64,000 nt of DNA from Notospermus geniculatus (taxonomy: Eukaryota; Nemertea; Pilidiophora; Heteronemertea; Lineidae), in the NCBI GenBank assembly GCA_002633025.1, contig NMRB01001164.1, positions 91,374 through 155,373 on the forward strand, given 5' to 3'. Position numbers and translations under genes: made by a program. Positions 46,710 to 58,856 of the stretch are shown here, one piece after another; the stretch's first letter is position 1; each line of letters starts with the position of its first letter. The notes beneath the pieces were generated by a model. That model was not told the DNA's origin. It did no database searches and saw nothing but the letters and a program-made list of their open reading frames with translations.

Positions 46710-47246
46710 AACACTAATTGTGCTGAAAATAGCTCTGTTATCCTCAGAAATGGAATTCAAAGCATCAAGTTGACAGGTTCATGGACCTCTTCACCACAAA
46801 AAAGTTGACGCTCGTGCCTATTAGGGCCTACGTAAAGCCAAAATTCAGGCAGTGAGAGACATCTGGTGGCAACACATGAAGTGTATCCCTCAGTAAGTTC
46901 ATCGTTCGCAGTTAAACCTTTATGGTTGATTCCTTTATGATAGAATGCAACTGACTCTAACCGATCTTATCGGGAATTCGCTTTGAGAAGCAATATGCAG
47001 TCTCACCACGTCAAAATTATTTTTCTTGTAAACGAAACGCATTGCCTGCCAGCATCCTGAGCGTCTCTGCAGATATTCTGTATTCTGGCATTGAAATTCG
47101 AGCATTTCTCGGCGTTGACGATGGGGACGTGTAATTATGGACGGTTTCTTTGTGGTGAAGCCAGTCTCAGGCTCTTGTTTCCGAGGTGGTTCTGATTCGA
47201 GGACGAGCTCTATAATGGTTTAATTATTTTACAGCCTGTGAGAGAC
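46710..47246. repeat. Direct duplication 4, copy 1
   Basis: 537 bp matching 47248-47780 with only a few substitutions and a 5-bp indel. A single N (47247) is the only base between the copies, the signature of an assembly join. The minus-strand frame at 46515-46760 spans its left edge and is not recognisable. Confidence 0.95.
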
Positions 47247-47247
47247 N

Positions 47248-47780
47248 AACACTAATTGTGCTGAAAATAGCTCTGTTATCCTCAGAAATGGAATTCAAAG
47301 CATCAAGTTGACAGGTTCATGGACCTCTTCACCACAAAAAAAGTTGACGCTCGTGCCTATTATACGTAAAGCCAAAATTCAGGCAGTGAGAGACATCTGG
47401 TGGCAACACATGAACTGTATCCCTCAGTAAGTTCATCGTTCGCAGTTAAACCTTTATGGTTGATTCCTTTATGATAGAATGCAACTGACTCTAACCGATC
47501 TTATCGGGAATTCGCTTTGAGAAGCAATATGCAGTCTCACCACGTCAAAATTATTTTTCTTGTAAACGAAACGCATTGCCTGCTAGCATCCTGAGCGTCT
47601 CTGCAGATATTCTGTATTCTGGCATTGAAATTGGAGCATTTCTCGGCGTTGACGATGGGGACGTGTAATTATGGACGGTTTCTTTGTGGTGAAGCCAGTC
47701 TCAGGCTCTTGTTTCCGAGGTGGTTCTGATTCGAGGACGAGCTCTATAATGGTTTAATTATTTTACAGCCTGTGAGAGAC
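47248..47780. repeat. Direct duplication 4, copy 2
   Basis: Second copy of 46710-47246. It ends just before the conserved word GGTGTAACGTTTCCTAATG, which also sits at the edge of duplication 2. Confidence 0.95.
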
Positions 47781-48438
47781 TAGCGCTGGTGTAACGTTTC
47801 CTAATGTTCCCCATTTCTTAGTTTTTCTATACAAAAGCCAGCTACAGAGACAATAACTTTTCTTTGGGGAAACTCGGAGAATCTGTCACTCTCATTAAAT
47901 AGTGAACTCTATAGAGTGAGGAGAAACTCTAAAGCTAGAAATCCACTGCTGATTTTCTGCGTTGCGACTTGCTTTGCAACCTGCTACCTGCGATTGAATA
48001 CGACCGCAAGGAACGGGTAACGAGCATAAAGGGGTCGTAACCCTACGTCAGGCCTAAGCCAGGCGTAATGCTGGTCGATGCCTTATCCTCGACCAGCACT
48101 GGTTCTTAACATTGGCGATTGGAATACCATTGGAGGATTCTGTATTTGAGAACTCGATTAACCGATGTCCTGTGAGTAGCTGAAGAAAATCGTCGTTAGC
48201 TTTTTACCGGACAAGTAATTACCGTCCAGATGGGAATGGGACGTCTCAAGCAGCTAATGGAGAAAGAACTACCGGACGCGCCATCCATCACACGGGTCAT
48301 TTAGCTTGGCAATTCGTCACATTTTAACTAAACTGCTAAAAGAACGAAGGAGCGTGTCCAAGTGGTAATGGGAATTAGGTGGACAGGGATTTTTGAACAA
48401 GTAAAGGCGCAATATGCGAAATGTCGTGCTGTGTCTTA
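47781..48438. other. No gene seen
   Basis: Begins with the dispersed word GGTGTAACGTTTCC at 47787; the rest has no frame or repeat worth naming. Confidence 0.55.
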
Positions 48439-49067
48439 AGAGCGGTTTACACATGCAACTTTTCATATAAGCTTACAACTTGTTGCATAAACCTGATGAG
48501 GCCAAAACGTTTCATCAAAGTTGCATGTGTAAACGGGGATGCAACTTGTTGCAACTAGATCACGCTGGATATGTTGCTATGTGTAAACGTCACAGATACA
48601 TGTAGACTGCAACAAGTTACAGGTTGCAGCAACTTGCAACCTGGTGCAGCCTTAGGCTAGTGTAAACCCCCTTTAAAGTTGGGTTTACACTATCAACAAA
48701 TTCCCTGTAACACAGTTGATCAACAACTTAGCTTCAACAAAACCTCCTTCAACAAGGATAGTTTACACATGCAACAAAATCATGCAAGATCAGCATGATT
48801 TGGTTGATCACGTGATTGTCACATGACTAGGTAGTCTACAGTGCATTATCTGATTGGCTGATCCATTATTTTGTGTTGAAGCTCACCTGCAACATGCAAC
48901 AAAATAGCTGCAAAAAGCTATTTCTATCAACAGTGTTGCAGGTCCTGGTGTGTTGATCAACAATGTTGAAGGACCAGTTTACACCGTGAAAAATTGTTGA
49001 GAGAGTATCATATTTCATGTTGATCAACAGTGTTCGAGGGAATTTGTTGATAGTGTAAACGGGCCTT
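48439..49067. repeat. Two adjacent foldbacks with GTTTACAC ends
   Basis: First 48439-48674 (GCGGTTTACACATGCAAC ends, GCAACTTGTTGCA words). Second 48676-49067 (GGGTTTACACTATCAACAAA against TTTGTTGATAGTGTAAACGG, GTTGATCAACA words). Both lie in TTAA contexts, consistent with TWA targets. Confidence 0.77.
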
Positions 49068-49139
49068 AATGTGTTATAATTCTTTTTTGTTGAACATGGG
49101 AGAGGGGGCGTCCTGTAAAAACTAACCGGGGAATATCAC

Positions 49140-49204
49140 AGGTTCTTAGCGTTCGCTCCCTTCGTTACCGCGATGATGGAGGGACCGAGCAGTAAGAACC
49201 CAGG
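49140..49204. repeat. Small hairpin related to 3118-3190
   Basis: GGTTCTTAGCG...GCTCCC pairs with GGGACCGAGCAGTAAGAACC. The right half recurs at 3140-3178 (GGGAGCGAGCAGTAAGAACG). Confidence 0.55.
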
Positions 49205-49703
49205 ATAGCTCAGGATGTTAAAACTGAAGGGAAGCATTTACATCACTTCATGACTCATTCCATCATTGTTTTTTTTTCGGATACACGCTTCGACATTCGG
49301 TCCTGTTTGCTCAGAATGTGTGAAAAAAGCTAGAATGTGATAAGAAAAAAGGGCTCGTCCATTTCCCATCAGAGTCATTGAGATGAAATTATCTTCAAGG
49401 TCTCCTAACGAGCGTAAGAGAGGTCGGTCTCTTTTAATTGCGTGATTGTTTCTTGTGGTTAGTGTGTTTAAAGTCCCAAGATGGCTATTGGCCTTCCTGC
49501 CTCGCGTTTTTCGATGGTGGAGATATGATTAGGTCGTGGCTTAGGGATTTCGAGTTAATAAGGTTGGAGTCCACGGGCAAGAGCCAACAACGGCAGGTTT
49601 CTGCCCTTGTTGCGCGGTTCCCCAGATTTGGTATTGAACTCTGAGTAGCATCCCAAGGTGGTGTCTGCGAAAATCATGTGGCGAGGGTAAAACAACTGTT
49701 GTA

Positions 49704-49965
49704 AAGGCCCCTTCACACCAAAACCGTGCCGCGAGCCGCGACGGCGAAAAACGAAGCGCGTTCACCGTCGGGAAAATAAGTTCAGTGGATTTTCAATAAA
49801 CGGGCCACACCAAAGACGCGCGCAAAAAATGACGCGCGCTCGCCGCCGCGCGTCTTTGGTGTGACCCTTTTAGTGAAAATCCATTGAACTTATTTCCCCG
49901 GCGGTGAACGCGCGTCGTTTTTCGCCGTCGCGGCCCGCGGCACGGTTGTGGTGTGTAAGGACCTT
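49704..49965. mobile_element. GC-rich TA-target foldback (262 bp)
   Basis: Ends AAGGCCCCTTCACACCAAAA and inverse, bordered by TA (49702-49703, 49966-49967). Arms are full of CG words (CCGCGACGGCGAAAAACG), with a second nested palindrome ACACCAAAGACGCGCGC in the centre. Confidence 0.85.
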
Positions 49966-49975
49966 TATGGATCCT

Positions 49976-50114
49976 GGGGCCATATTCACGAAGCCTTCGC
50001 AACTTTGCGTGCATGGAAATCTATTGTAAGGCAGTCAGTGAACAATAGGGCACGTGCAGCCAAACAACAGACTTGCGTGCACGCAAAGTTGCGAAGGCTT
50101 CATGAATATGGCCC
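49976..50114. mobile_element. Foldback, family F
   Basis: Ends GGGGCCATATTCACGAAG and CTTCATGAATATGGCCC; same family as 2826-3015. Confidence 0.83.
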
Positions 50115-50179
50115 GGCTTTAAACTGATGTTTACAGAACTGTGGGTACGGGTCGACTTCATGAACTCCCGAAAACAGCA

Positions 50180-51190
50180 CGTGGCGGGTCATATGAAAAA
50201 AAATTGGTATTTGCTTGCAAGCAAATACATACTTCAAGTAGGAGCAGCATTTGCTGAAAGGAAAAGATTGTGCTTGTTTTCGTATGAATAAAGTGGACAT
50301 TCTACTGCCAATGCTTTGCTGGGAAGTTTCAAGGAAGTACTTGAAGGTCATATCCCGATGTCGTTTTTCCTATGAATGGTCTGCACCGTGAACTGATGGT
50401 GGTCTATTTCATCGTGTGGTTTTGGCATTGTTCGGTGGGGTCAATCCGGTTATGTTTTGACTGCGCTGAGGACCCTTTTTGCGTATCGTGTGCACGAACT
50501 GGGATTCTCAGATTTTGATCGACTGCTGGCTGAAAGATGTCCGCGGAAATAAAGTTTTTTTTGCAAAACATGTAAATAGTTTTTTTCTGATTAATAAACA
50601 TTTTTTCTGCAACATAAAGTTATTTCCCCAGAATTTTAGGGCGGGGAAATTAAAGTTTTTTCGTGGAGTTAGACTTTTCCACCGAATTTAAAATTCCCTG
50701 TGATAAACTCGGAGAAAAATAAGGTAAAGGGTAAGGTAGATGTGCTAAGAACAGGAAATTGGCCAATCAATCGAAGAAGTGGGGAACAGTATGCTGTTGT
50801 CGTTGATAAAGACCATTTGCTTAAATTTCCAATCCACGTCTGGGGCAACTTGAAAATTCGAAGGATTTTCTGCCTAGTAAAAAGCATATGCTCAACTTTA
50901 TTCATACTGACAGAAGGATTTGCTTAATTTCGAAGCAAACACAAGATGCTAAAAAGCATTTGCTTTATATGAAGGAAAACCTAAATTTTCCTAGCATTTC
51001 CTACAGTTTTATTCATACGGGTACAAGTAAATGCTTAAAAATCGGTAGTTAAAGCAAATGCTAGTTTTTATTCATATGGCCCATTTGGTATTCATAAAAG
51101 TTAGCAAATGCTATTACTTAAGATTTGCACAGCTAGGTCCAATGTAAATGTATTACAAAAGCATTTGCTAGCTTTTATGAATATCAGCCA
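50180..51190. repeat. Cluster of decayed family A elements, last one (51081-51190) recognisable
   Basis: Words TCATATGAA, AGCATTTGCT and AGCAAATGCT recur in both orientations near 50190-50300, 50880-51075 and 51081-51190. Only the last still has clear paired ends. Short frames here are by-products. Confidence 0.6.
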
Positions 51191-51191
51191 T

Positions 51192-51318
51192 TAGCGAGTT
51201 TCCGCAAAGCCGCGAACCCCAATACAATCCCTTTGCCCAATGCCGCGAAGAGAGACCGAACATACGGACAGGAGTTCGCCGTCCTTGGAGTTCGAGGGTC
51301 TTTGCGAAAAGTCTCTGA
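51192..51318. mobile_element. Foldback, family B, diverged
   Basis: TAGCGAGTTTCCGCAAAG and CTTTGCGAAAAGTCTCTGA ends, GCCGCGAAGAGAGACC centre as in the other family B copies. It abuts a family A element. Confidence 0.72.
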
Positions 51319-51785
51319 TATGTGGGCCTTGCCTTTGTCAGCCCAGACCACGACATGAAATAAAGTGGTAATAAAAGGTCCTCGAATTCTACGCGAGTAG
51401 GATCCTGACGTGTGGGCGGGTAGAAAGAATTAATCGAAATTCCAGTTCACCCAGGAGGCAAGTGTTATTACACCACTCCAGCTCATATTGCCCAGTAACG
51501 AAAGAGCCGGGCAACCCGTGTCGCATTTTTATTGATACGAAATCGGACAGCGATAACTGCGGCGGTTGGGAGTTCATCAAATTAAGACTGATTTCTCTAG
51601 CTGTGCTGGTCCCGAAAAAAAACATGAATCACTTGATTCGGTGTAATTCATCGCAGTGGGAAATACCGTAACAAGACAGCAAATATTGGTGATATTTGTC
51701 AATGAGGAAAAAAAACAGTAAGCAGCTCTCTGTTCAAGGTTAGTTTATGTAACGAAGCGGCCGTCGATAACGAATCGAAATACAT

Positions 51786-52381
51786 GTACACCAATATCGC
51801 AGTGCAGTTGTACGGTCACAGATTCTGGCATTGCCTGGGGCAGCTTCTCATGTTGGTGACGGTCGTCATTGCTGATCACACAGCAGGTTGTTGATATCTT
51901 CGAATCGATGTCCTAACACTGAGGCTTTGATATGATAATGTTGGAGGAAGCTAGACCCAGTTTCTGTGACCTCACAACATTCCGTCTTAATGTAAGCCAG
52001 ACGGCCAGTATAGTACAAGTCGTCTCCGAATTTTGCAAATTTTCGCCCCCAACCCAGGCACTTTCTACATGTATAGCAGAGATCCCAGGCGGCCAGCATT
52101 CACTTGATTTTCAACCACCATCATGACCAGGTGCCTGTTTCACAAAGTGACTTTAAGCTAATGGTACCTTTAACCAAATGGAAAATGCATTGAGTTAATG
52201 GCACCATTACCTTAAAGTCACTTTATGAAACAGGCCCCGGGTCATCAAATCATGTGGCGGAATGAATGACTCCGATTGGGCACAACTTCGGGTCGCGTCA
52301 TGATCACCGTAACGCATTGCTCGTCCTACGTGGTCGGATGCGACCGGCATCGTCAAATTGCTTGCGACTACTTGCAAAGGT
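51786..52381. repeat. Direct duplication 5, copy 1
   Basis: About 596 bp matching 52602-53201. It contains a foldback (52133-52235) and half of a GTCGTCTCCGAATT hairpin element near 52015-52080. The sequence diverges completely after CTTGCAAAGG. Confidence 0.93.
52133..52235. mobile_element. MITE, family M
   Basis: Ends GCCTGTTTCACAAAGTGACT and inverse; shares TTAAGCTAATGGTACC with the copies near 7200 and 11440. Confidence 0.85.
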
Positions 52382-52601
52382 GCAGTCAGACCATTGTGTT
52401 TCACAGGTCGGCGCTAGGCGACGTTATGGACGCACCAACCTGTGTCCGCACGAGCCGCATCACGCCGAATTTGGCGTAAAAAGTAATACGCGGACACATC
52501 ACCGCCTCAACTCAGGTCAAATACAGAAATTCATGCGAAAGCTTCCAGGGGTAGTGGCGTAGTCTTTATGACGTAGCCAATACACGTGGAGTTCCAGGAT
52601 G

Positions 52602-53201
52602 GTACACCAATATCGCAGTGCAGTTGTATGGTCACAGATTCTGGCATTGCCTGGGGCAGCTTCTCATGTTGGTGACGGTTGGCATTGCTGATCACACAGC
52701 CGGTTGTTGATATCTTCGAATCGAAGTCCTAACACTGATGCTTTGATATGATAATGTTGGAGGAAGCTAGACCCAGTTTCTGTGACTTCACAACATTCCG
52801 TCTTAATGTAAGCCAGACGGCCAGATAGTACAAGTAAAGTCGTCTCCGAATTTTGCAAATTTTTGACCCCAACCCAGGCACTTTGTACATGTATAGCAGA
52901 GATCCCAGGCGGCCAGCATTCACTTGATTTTCAACCACCATCATGACCAGGTGCCTGTTTCATAAAGTGACTTTAAGCTAATGGTACCTTTAACCAAATG
53001 GAAAATACATTGAGTTAATGGCACCATTAGCTTAAAGTCACTTTATGAAACAGGCCCCGGGTCATCAAATCATGTGACGGAATGAATGACTCCGATTGGG
53101 CACAACTTCGGGTCGCGTCATGATCACCGTAACGCATTGCTCGTCCTACGTGGTCGGATGCGACCGGCATCGTCAAATTGCTTGCGACTACTTGCAAAGG
53201 T
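52602..53201. repeat. Direct duplication 5, copy 2
   Basis: Second copy of 51786-52381 with the same internal foldback (52953-53055). The 220 bases between the copies (52382-52601) are unrelated and show nothing recognisable. Confidence 0.93.
52953..53055. mobile_element. MITE, family M, allelic copy
   Basis: Equivalent of 52133-52235 in the second copy of duplication 5. Confidence 0.85.
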
Positions 53202-53450
53202 GGTCACACTTCACGACACGACTGAACAACCGCGTCGCAATGATTTCCAAACACCAGCCTCAAATCTCCAGTAATTGACAAGGCTCTTGACTATCCTGTT
53301 AGGTCGTCAACTCATCACTGAAAAATTTCTCTCTTTGTTTCTATATTGAACAGCTCAATTGATTTCAGCCTTTGTGGTGTAATTGACATTGCTGTAATCA
53401 TTAGCCATTTCCCCCCGGGAGTCCCTGGTTTTCCCAGATCGGGTCGCAAT

Positions 53451-53866
53451 CAATCTCGTACCCAGAGATTAGTTACGCTCGGCCGAGGTTGATGGTCGCT
53501 ACACTAATCTCTGGAGACGGCTAAGCCCCAGCGGTGGCTTCGGGAACCAAAATGCAAGGCAAATGCGTTACACACAGCGCATCCCGCTTCACTCCAAGTT
53601 TATACAGTGCGCCAAGTACTGCTGTGGATTTTCCTCAATAAATACAACAGATCCCTCGAAAAAACCTTTATAATGACATTTTTGTGTGTACATCTTATAC
53701 TCAAGTCATCTCAAGTCATTTCAGTGCATTTGTGGTTAAAATTCGGTCTAAAATTGCACGATACCAAAAATCACACCTAAGGCGTGAAATGGCTAGCCGT
53801 CTCCAGATATTAGTGGAGCGACCTACAACCTCGGCCCGAGCGTAACGAATCTCTGGGTACGAGATT
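53451..53866. mobile_element. MULE-like MITE (416 bp) with 10-bp duplication
   Basis: Arms of about 85 bp start CAATCTCGTACCCAGAGATT and end in the inverse. The 10-bp word GGGTCGCAAT flanks it exactly (53441-53450, 53867-53876). Arms contain CTCGG and GTCTCCAGA words; no coding capacity. Confidence 0.85.
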
Positions 53867-53994
53867 GGGTCGCAATGTCCACTTTCATGTTCATGACGTC
53901 ATACAAAATGGCGGTCTGTTGTGGCAGAGATAGAGCTAGTATGTCGATTGTTCCCGATCTTACCGCGGGACTAAGTAGCCCTGTGAGAGATGAG

Positions 53995-54165
53995 TAGCGC
54001 CTGTCGTCCATCCTCACGTGATCGACCGAAAAAGCAGCAGAGGAAAAACTCTGATCGCTGATTGGTTGAAAAAAACATTGATTGCTCTTTTGTTGAATGA
54101 GAGCGACCAATCAACGCGTTTTTCATCGGCTACTCGGCCGATCACGCGACAACAGGCGCCGCCGA
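53995..54165. repeat. Imperfect foldback
   Basis: AGCGCCTGTCGTCCATCCTC..GTGATCGACCG pairs loosely with CGGCCGATCACGCGACAACAGGCGCC; the centre has CTGATTGGTTG and CGACCAATCA arms. Confidence 0.55.
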
Positions 54166-55845
54166 TCTGAGAATTTAGTCCTCCTGGTGAGAACGGCAAC
54201 CAATCCATACTAGCAAGTCATTAATTAATTGCTCGCAGCGCACGTGGTACACCTTGTCGCGGCAGACTATGTCCTCGTATCTGCTCTGACATCACGGATG
54301 AGATCAACCCTCAAGTGAACCATTCATTTTCCGTTAAAGAGGTCATTATATTTTTTACCAAAGCGTGATATTAGCCGGCGGATGGAGAACGGTTCTTGTT
54401 ATTACAGGATGGAGAACAAAAAAAGCATCATTCAGATGAGGAATGCATGTAGTGTGTAAATACATGACACACGTCTTTAATTATTGCTGTGTTCTTTACA
54501 TTACGTCCAATGAACCTGCACGATTTATCCGCTGGGCGGCACTGGGGTCGACCAGACCGAACTGTCCACTTTCCAAAGCCTTTTTCGCTTCGTTCTCGGC
54601 CTAAAATAATCCATTTACTCTGGGGGGATTTTGTCAAAACTGAAACCTGCGTGCATGGAATGCAAAGTTGCCGACGTCTGGTCACTTTACCGGATGGAAA
54701 GTCCACCACAGGGTCCATAGGCAATCATGTTCACTGGGGCCAAATGCTCAGTACGTACAAATTATCCACACGTTGTTGTATTAGTGCAGAACTAGCAAGA
54801 ACCCGTGGTAATCGGCGATTCTGAGTTTGGCCGAGGTTTGAATGCACGGCACGTCTGGAATTGGTGCACGGTAGGGAGAATTTAGAAAGCAATCGAACAA
54901 CACCGTTAAAAAAGTAAAATTGCAGCCAGAACAAAGTTCTCTTCGCAAATTAAACCACCCGTTGCATCAGGATATGGTATCCTCTATTACCACGCCGAAT
55001 TTCGAGGCAAAACAAAGCTTCTAAGTGTGACTTTATTGAGCCGACTTCCAGCATTATTATATAGATACCCCTCTCTGAGTTCATCATTACCCAGTAAATT
55101 AATGTCTTCTTCTCTGGGTAGCATTCAGACCGATGCTGGCGCTAACGTTCTCAGAGGCAATAGTTTCTTTTAAGCTGGAAGCGACAAGGCTTATTCACAC
55201 ACGAAGTTGACATTTGACGTGACTGTATGTGTATCATCCTGACTGGTCAGAGACGACTTAGTAGCCTAATTTTCATCTCCTCGAAATGGTCTGCTCGTTC
55301 AGTAGCCGAGTGCTAAACTTGGCATTCAATGTTATTGCTATAAGTGTGGCTTATCATATCCCCCTGGCCACCTTGCTCATTATTTGTTCCTTGTTGGTTT
55401 ATCGGTAATTACCAAGACAGAAGTTCTCTTGTACCCTGAATGGAGTTGATGTGCCTTCCAAAAGGCAATCTCCCCATCAGTACAATGAAGTATTCATGGT
55501 CGAAGTACATGTAACAGCCTAACTCTAAGTACACAGGTAGTTTATTAGTGCGAAGTAAAGCAACTATTCCCAATTGACCATTAAGTGCAGATACTACCCT
55601 TTACCATAGGGGCGTCTTGTCCATGCGGTATATTAATGAGCGATTAGTAGCGTTCAATCAAAAATAGATAAGAGAGGATTCTGTTATCTATTTTTGGTTC
55701 AATTAATATTTAAGTCAAGCCCTGCAAGTGAAATGGCCATTACAGGTGGCAGCACTGTCGCGATTTGTTTTTTATTGGCCAAATGATATACATGTACACA
55801 ACGTGCATATAAAGTCCAGCTATCCTCTCAGTGCATCACGAATCA
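54166..55845. other. Longest repeat-poor stretch, no gene recognised
   Basis: About 1.7 kb with almost no foldbacks. Overlapping frames on both strands at 54428-54824 (98 and 111 codons) have no recognisable domain. If an unseen exon exists in this window outside the receptor, this is a reasonable place for it. Confidence 0.5.
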
Positions 55846-56100
55846 TAGAGAGCTTTCGCAAAGACCTGAAACGCCAACGCGAATCCCAAACCCATTGGTT
55901 TATATGAATAAAGACCAGTAAATGCTTTTCTTCAATTTCGCAATACAAATGCACTAAGCAATGCTGTACAAATCTGAAATAAAAGCATTTGCTAGTCTTT
56001 ATTCATATGACCTAATGTTTGATGCCACGAAGAGAGCACTGAACAAAAGGATATAGCATTGAATTCGCGTTGGCGTTTCGGTGGCTTTGCGAAAACTCTA
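55846..56100. mobile_element. Family B foldback interrupted by family A (55897-56013)
   Basis: TAGAGAGCTTTCGCAAAGAC and GGCTTTGCGAAAACTCTA are the outer ends. A full family A element splits the left part; the uninterrupted family B copy at 45395-45526 (reverse sense) shows the join between CCCATTG and GATGCCACGAAG. Confidence 0.85.
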
Positions 56101-57196
56101 TTTAATACACTCTACGTACGTCCGTGTATGGAGAATTTCACACAGGTTTCTTTCTACCATGATACAAGCAATAGACGAAGCGGTGCCATAAACAACGGAC
56201 GTTTCTTTAATCGACGCCTTCGCTTTTCTTGAGCAAACGCATCTTCCCTATACGCAGCTTCGGTCTTCGTAATCTAACGCATTCAATGTCGTTGAATTCA
56301 GTTCTGTGGCGGAAGAGTTCTTCAGCGTTTCATGTCTATGCACTGTTATCACCACTTACGCTATCTTGGAGACCGGTTCCTTCCGTACACACCACTTCAA
56401 TTCATCTTTTGAGACCAGTCTTTGCAAGCTTCAATTAGAAAACATAAAGAGATACGAACTACGACAAGATAGTATCGTAGGACTTCAATTGGTGGTGAGC
56501 AGCTGGTTTCTTGAGAAACCGCTGCCTTTCTTTTGAGTGCGCCAACGGCGGCCATCTGCAAAATATTGTGAAGTTGCAACAAGCGACGTCCTTTATTCTT
56601 TGTTTATTTCAACATGCACCGCCAAAATTCTTATCAAAAGATTATTGGTTTAAACGACAGCAGATGCTTTAAAATGTCAACCTTCTCATTTATCCATAAT
56701 GATGAGCCGGCAGATTAAGGGGCCTATATGGTGGTTCCTTCATAAGGGTAAAATTTTCGCCACACGTGTAGGCTACTAGTGGACCTTCTTCTAACTGAAG
56801 CGAAGCGTCTAATGCCCGCGATGAAAACTTGGAGTACGATTACGAAGTGCGTTAGGTTTGTAGGCTACTCCTGTATTCGGTTCGTACATTACATGAACAT
56901 GTACGTATCGTAGTGTACGATACGAGACTGATGTACTGTGCATGCAGTGTACATGTAGACGGCTGTTCCCATTTCCAATCTCCATTATTCAAAGATTGGC
57001 GGCTGATTGCTCCATATGACCTGGCATTCATACAGTCATAATGCCTGTGGGCAGTTTTCTGGTGCTGACCTCTCAATGTTTAAACTAAAAAAAAATTGTT
57101 AGTATTACATGTAGGTATTTGATCCGGTGTACATGTAGCAGTAAAAAGTGTCCCCCTGTAAAAAGTGTCCACTTCTATTGTTGAATGACGGAATAA
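56101..57196. other. No gene seen
   Basis: Unique-looking sequence with several TGTACATGTA-type words; short frames only. Confidence 0.55.
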
Positions 57197-57465
57197 CACT
57201 GAAAAAAAATCCTAATCATGTTGAGTACTTTCGGGGTACTCGTTTTGTCCGTGAGATGAGTAGAAAGGTACTCATATTGAGTAGAAAGGTACTTATAGCG
57301 AGTAGAAAGATACTCATAGCGAGTAGCAAGGAACTCCAAATGCAGCTTCTTGGCCCGATGAGTACCCAATTAGTACCCAATTAGTACCTTTCTACTCATC
57401 TCACGGACAAAATGACTGATGAGTAGCCCAAAGTACTCAACATGAGCCGAAATTTTTTTTCAGTG
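57197..57465. mobile_element. Foldback with CACTGAAAAAAAAT ends and internal tandem units
   Basis: CACTGAAAAAAAATCC and inverse at the tips, GTTGAGTACTTT and AAAGTACTCAAC inside. The centre holds four GAGTAGAAAGGTACTCATA-like units. CACTG tips are EnSpm/CACTA-like, but no 3-bp duplication is clear. Confidence 0.77.
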
Positions 57466-58221
57466 AAGCGGCATGCGTATAGAAACCAATAGAAACCAAT
57501 TGTCAGAGATTAGAATGTAGCAATAGGATCTTTTGTTCCCCGGACAGTTTTTCCTATGACATTCTTACCCTTCACACCTGTCTGCTGGAAAATCCTTTTA
57601 GATTTCATAAATGTACATGTACATTCTTCAACGTCGAATCACCAGACGTGTCAGACGTGTAATCCGTCATTCTGGCCTACATAATTTCAAAAGATTATAA
57701 TGTGCACCATACGAAAGGAAATTGCCACGTCCCCCGCCATTTTGTGAGCTAATCACTCGTGGGTTTCAAAGGTAATCCCTGGATAAAACTAATTTACCCC
57801 ATGTTGTGCCAGTAAAGTTTAATGAATGCTTTGTGTTTAGAAAACTTTGCTTTCACCATGTTCGCTGAAATCTATATTGGCAAGCTTAATTGACGTGTAA
57901 TGAATCGTAACTGCACAAATTGGTAATCCGCCGGGAAGGCAAATTGGAAGGTATATATACTTGGAACTGGTGTCAGTGGGCGCAGCGTCGTTCACCTGAA
58001 ATGAATCGTCGGAAGGAAATGAGGTGCACTTAGGCACCTATTGTATACCATGTCTTATCCGGTCACTACGGCGGAGAATTATTGCTAACCGCGCAATTTA
58101 CTGAAGGAATAGACTCATTCTAGCACGTTATTTTAATGCTTGAGGATTACACAGCCCCTGTCAGTTTCGTAATGATGGCACTGGCCTTTATACCACAGCA
58201 TGTATACATAGCCTACATGTA
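57466..58221. other. No gene seen
   Basis: Unique-looking sequence, no repeat or RNA gene recognised. Confidence 0.55.
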
Positions 58222-58381
58222 ATTTGATGTATGCGCGCTGACACACAACTCGGAATGGACTTGATATATGTGCACTGACACACAACTCGGAGTTGACTTG
58301 ATGTATGTAGAGGCTGACACACAACTCGGAGTGGACTTGATGTATGTGCACTGACACACAACTCGGAGTGGACTTGATGTA
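58222..58381. repeat. Minisatellite, four units of about 40 bp, ending at an N
   Basis: Units contain CTGACACACAACTCGGAGTG and ACTTGATGTATGT. The array stops one base before N58382, so its length may be collapsed. Confidence 0.88.
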
Positions 58382-58589
58382 NTCCTCTTTTGGCATTGTT
58401 CGCCTTTTATAATTTGTGTGAATGGGAGGTACGTTTTATTGTATTTCATTGTGTAGGTCTACTCGAAACGGGAGACATTCGTTAGAAATGTTGGCAAAGA
58501 GATTCTTCATTAAACAATCAGCATTAGCTTAGTGAGAGATCCCTCTACAAAGTTATGTAATGATTTTTTAAGATAGTACTTTACAGCCA

Positions 58590-58762
58590 AAAACAATGGC
58601 ATGAAACTTTGATGTGGGCGTACACATGGATTTTCGGCCTATTGTAAGTTCATGCTAAATAGGTATAAAGAGGAAGGGCCTAGCGCCTTATTTCCAGTTG
58701 TTACCGCTTGGTGTCAGCAGCGCATGGGACCTCACAGCTCATTAAAATTGAGAATAATATCG
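58590..58762. repeat. Dispersed repeat (pair with 19462-19635)
   Basis: Homologous to 19462-19635 with indels; ends after CATTAAAATTGAGAATAA. Confidence 0.8.
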
Positions 58763-58856
58763 TCTTCTAACACCCGTGGCATGTGCATCGGCCTACATAT
58801 AAAGCAATGTGGCTACTTTACCACTCGCATTTACTACAACCGAAACGGATTTTTCT

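Noticed and set aside
54428-54824. Overlapping frames of 98 and 111 codons on opposite strands
   Set aside because: No domain, signal peptide or conserved motif could be recognised and the two compete for the same DNA; kept only as an unassigned stretch.
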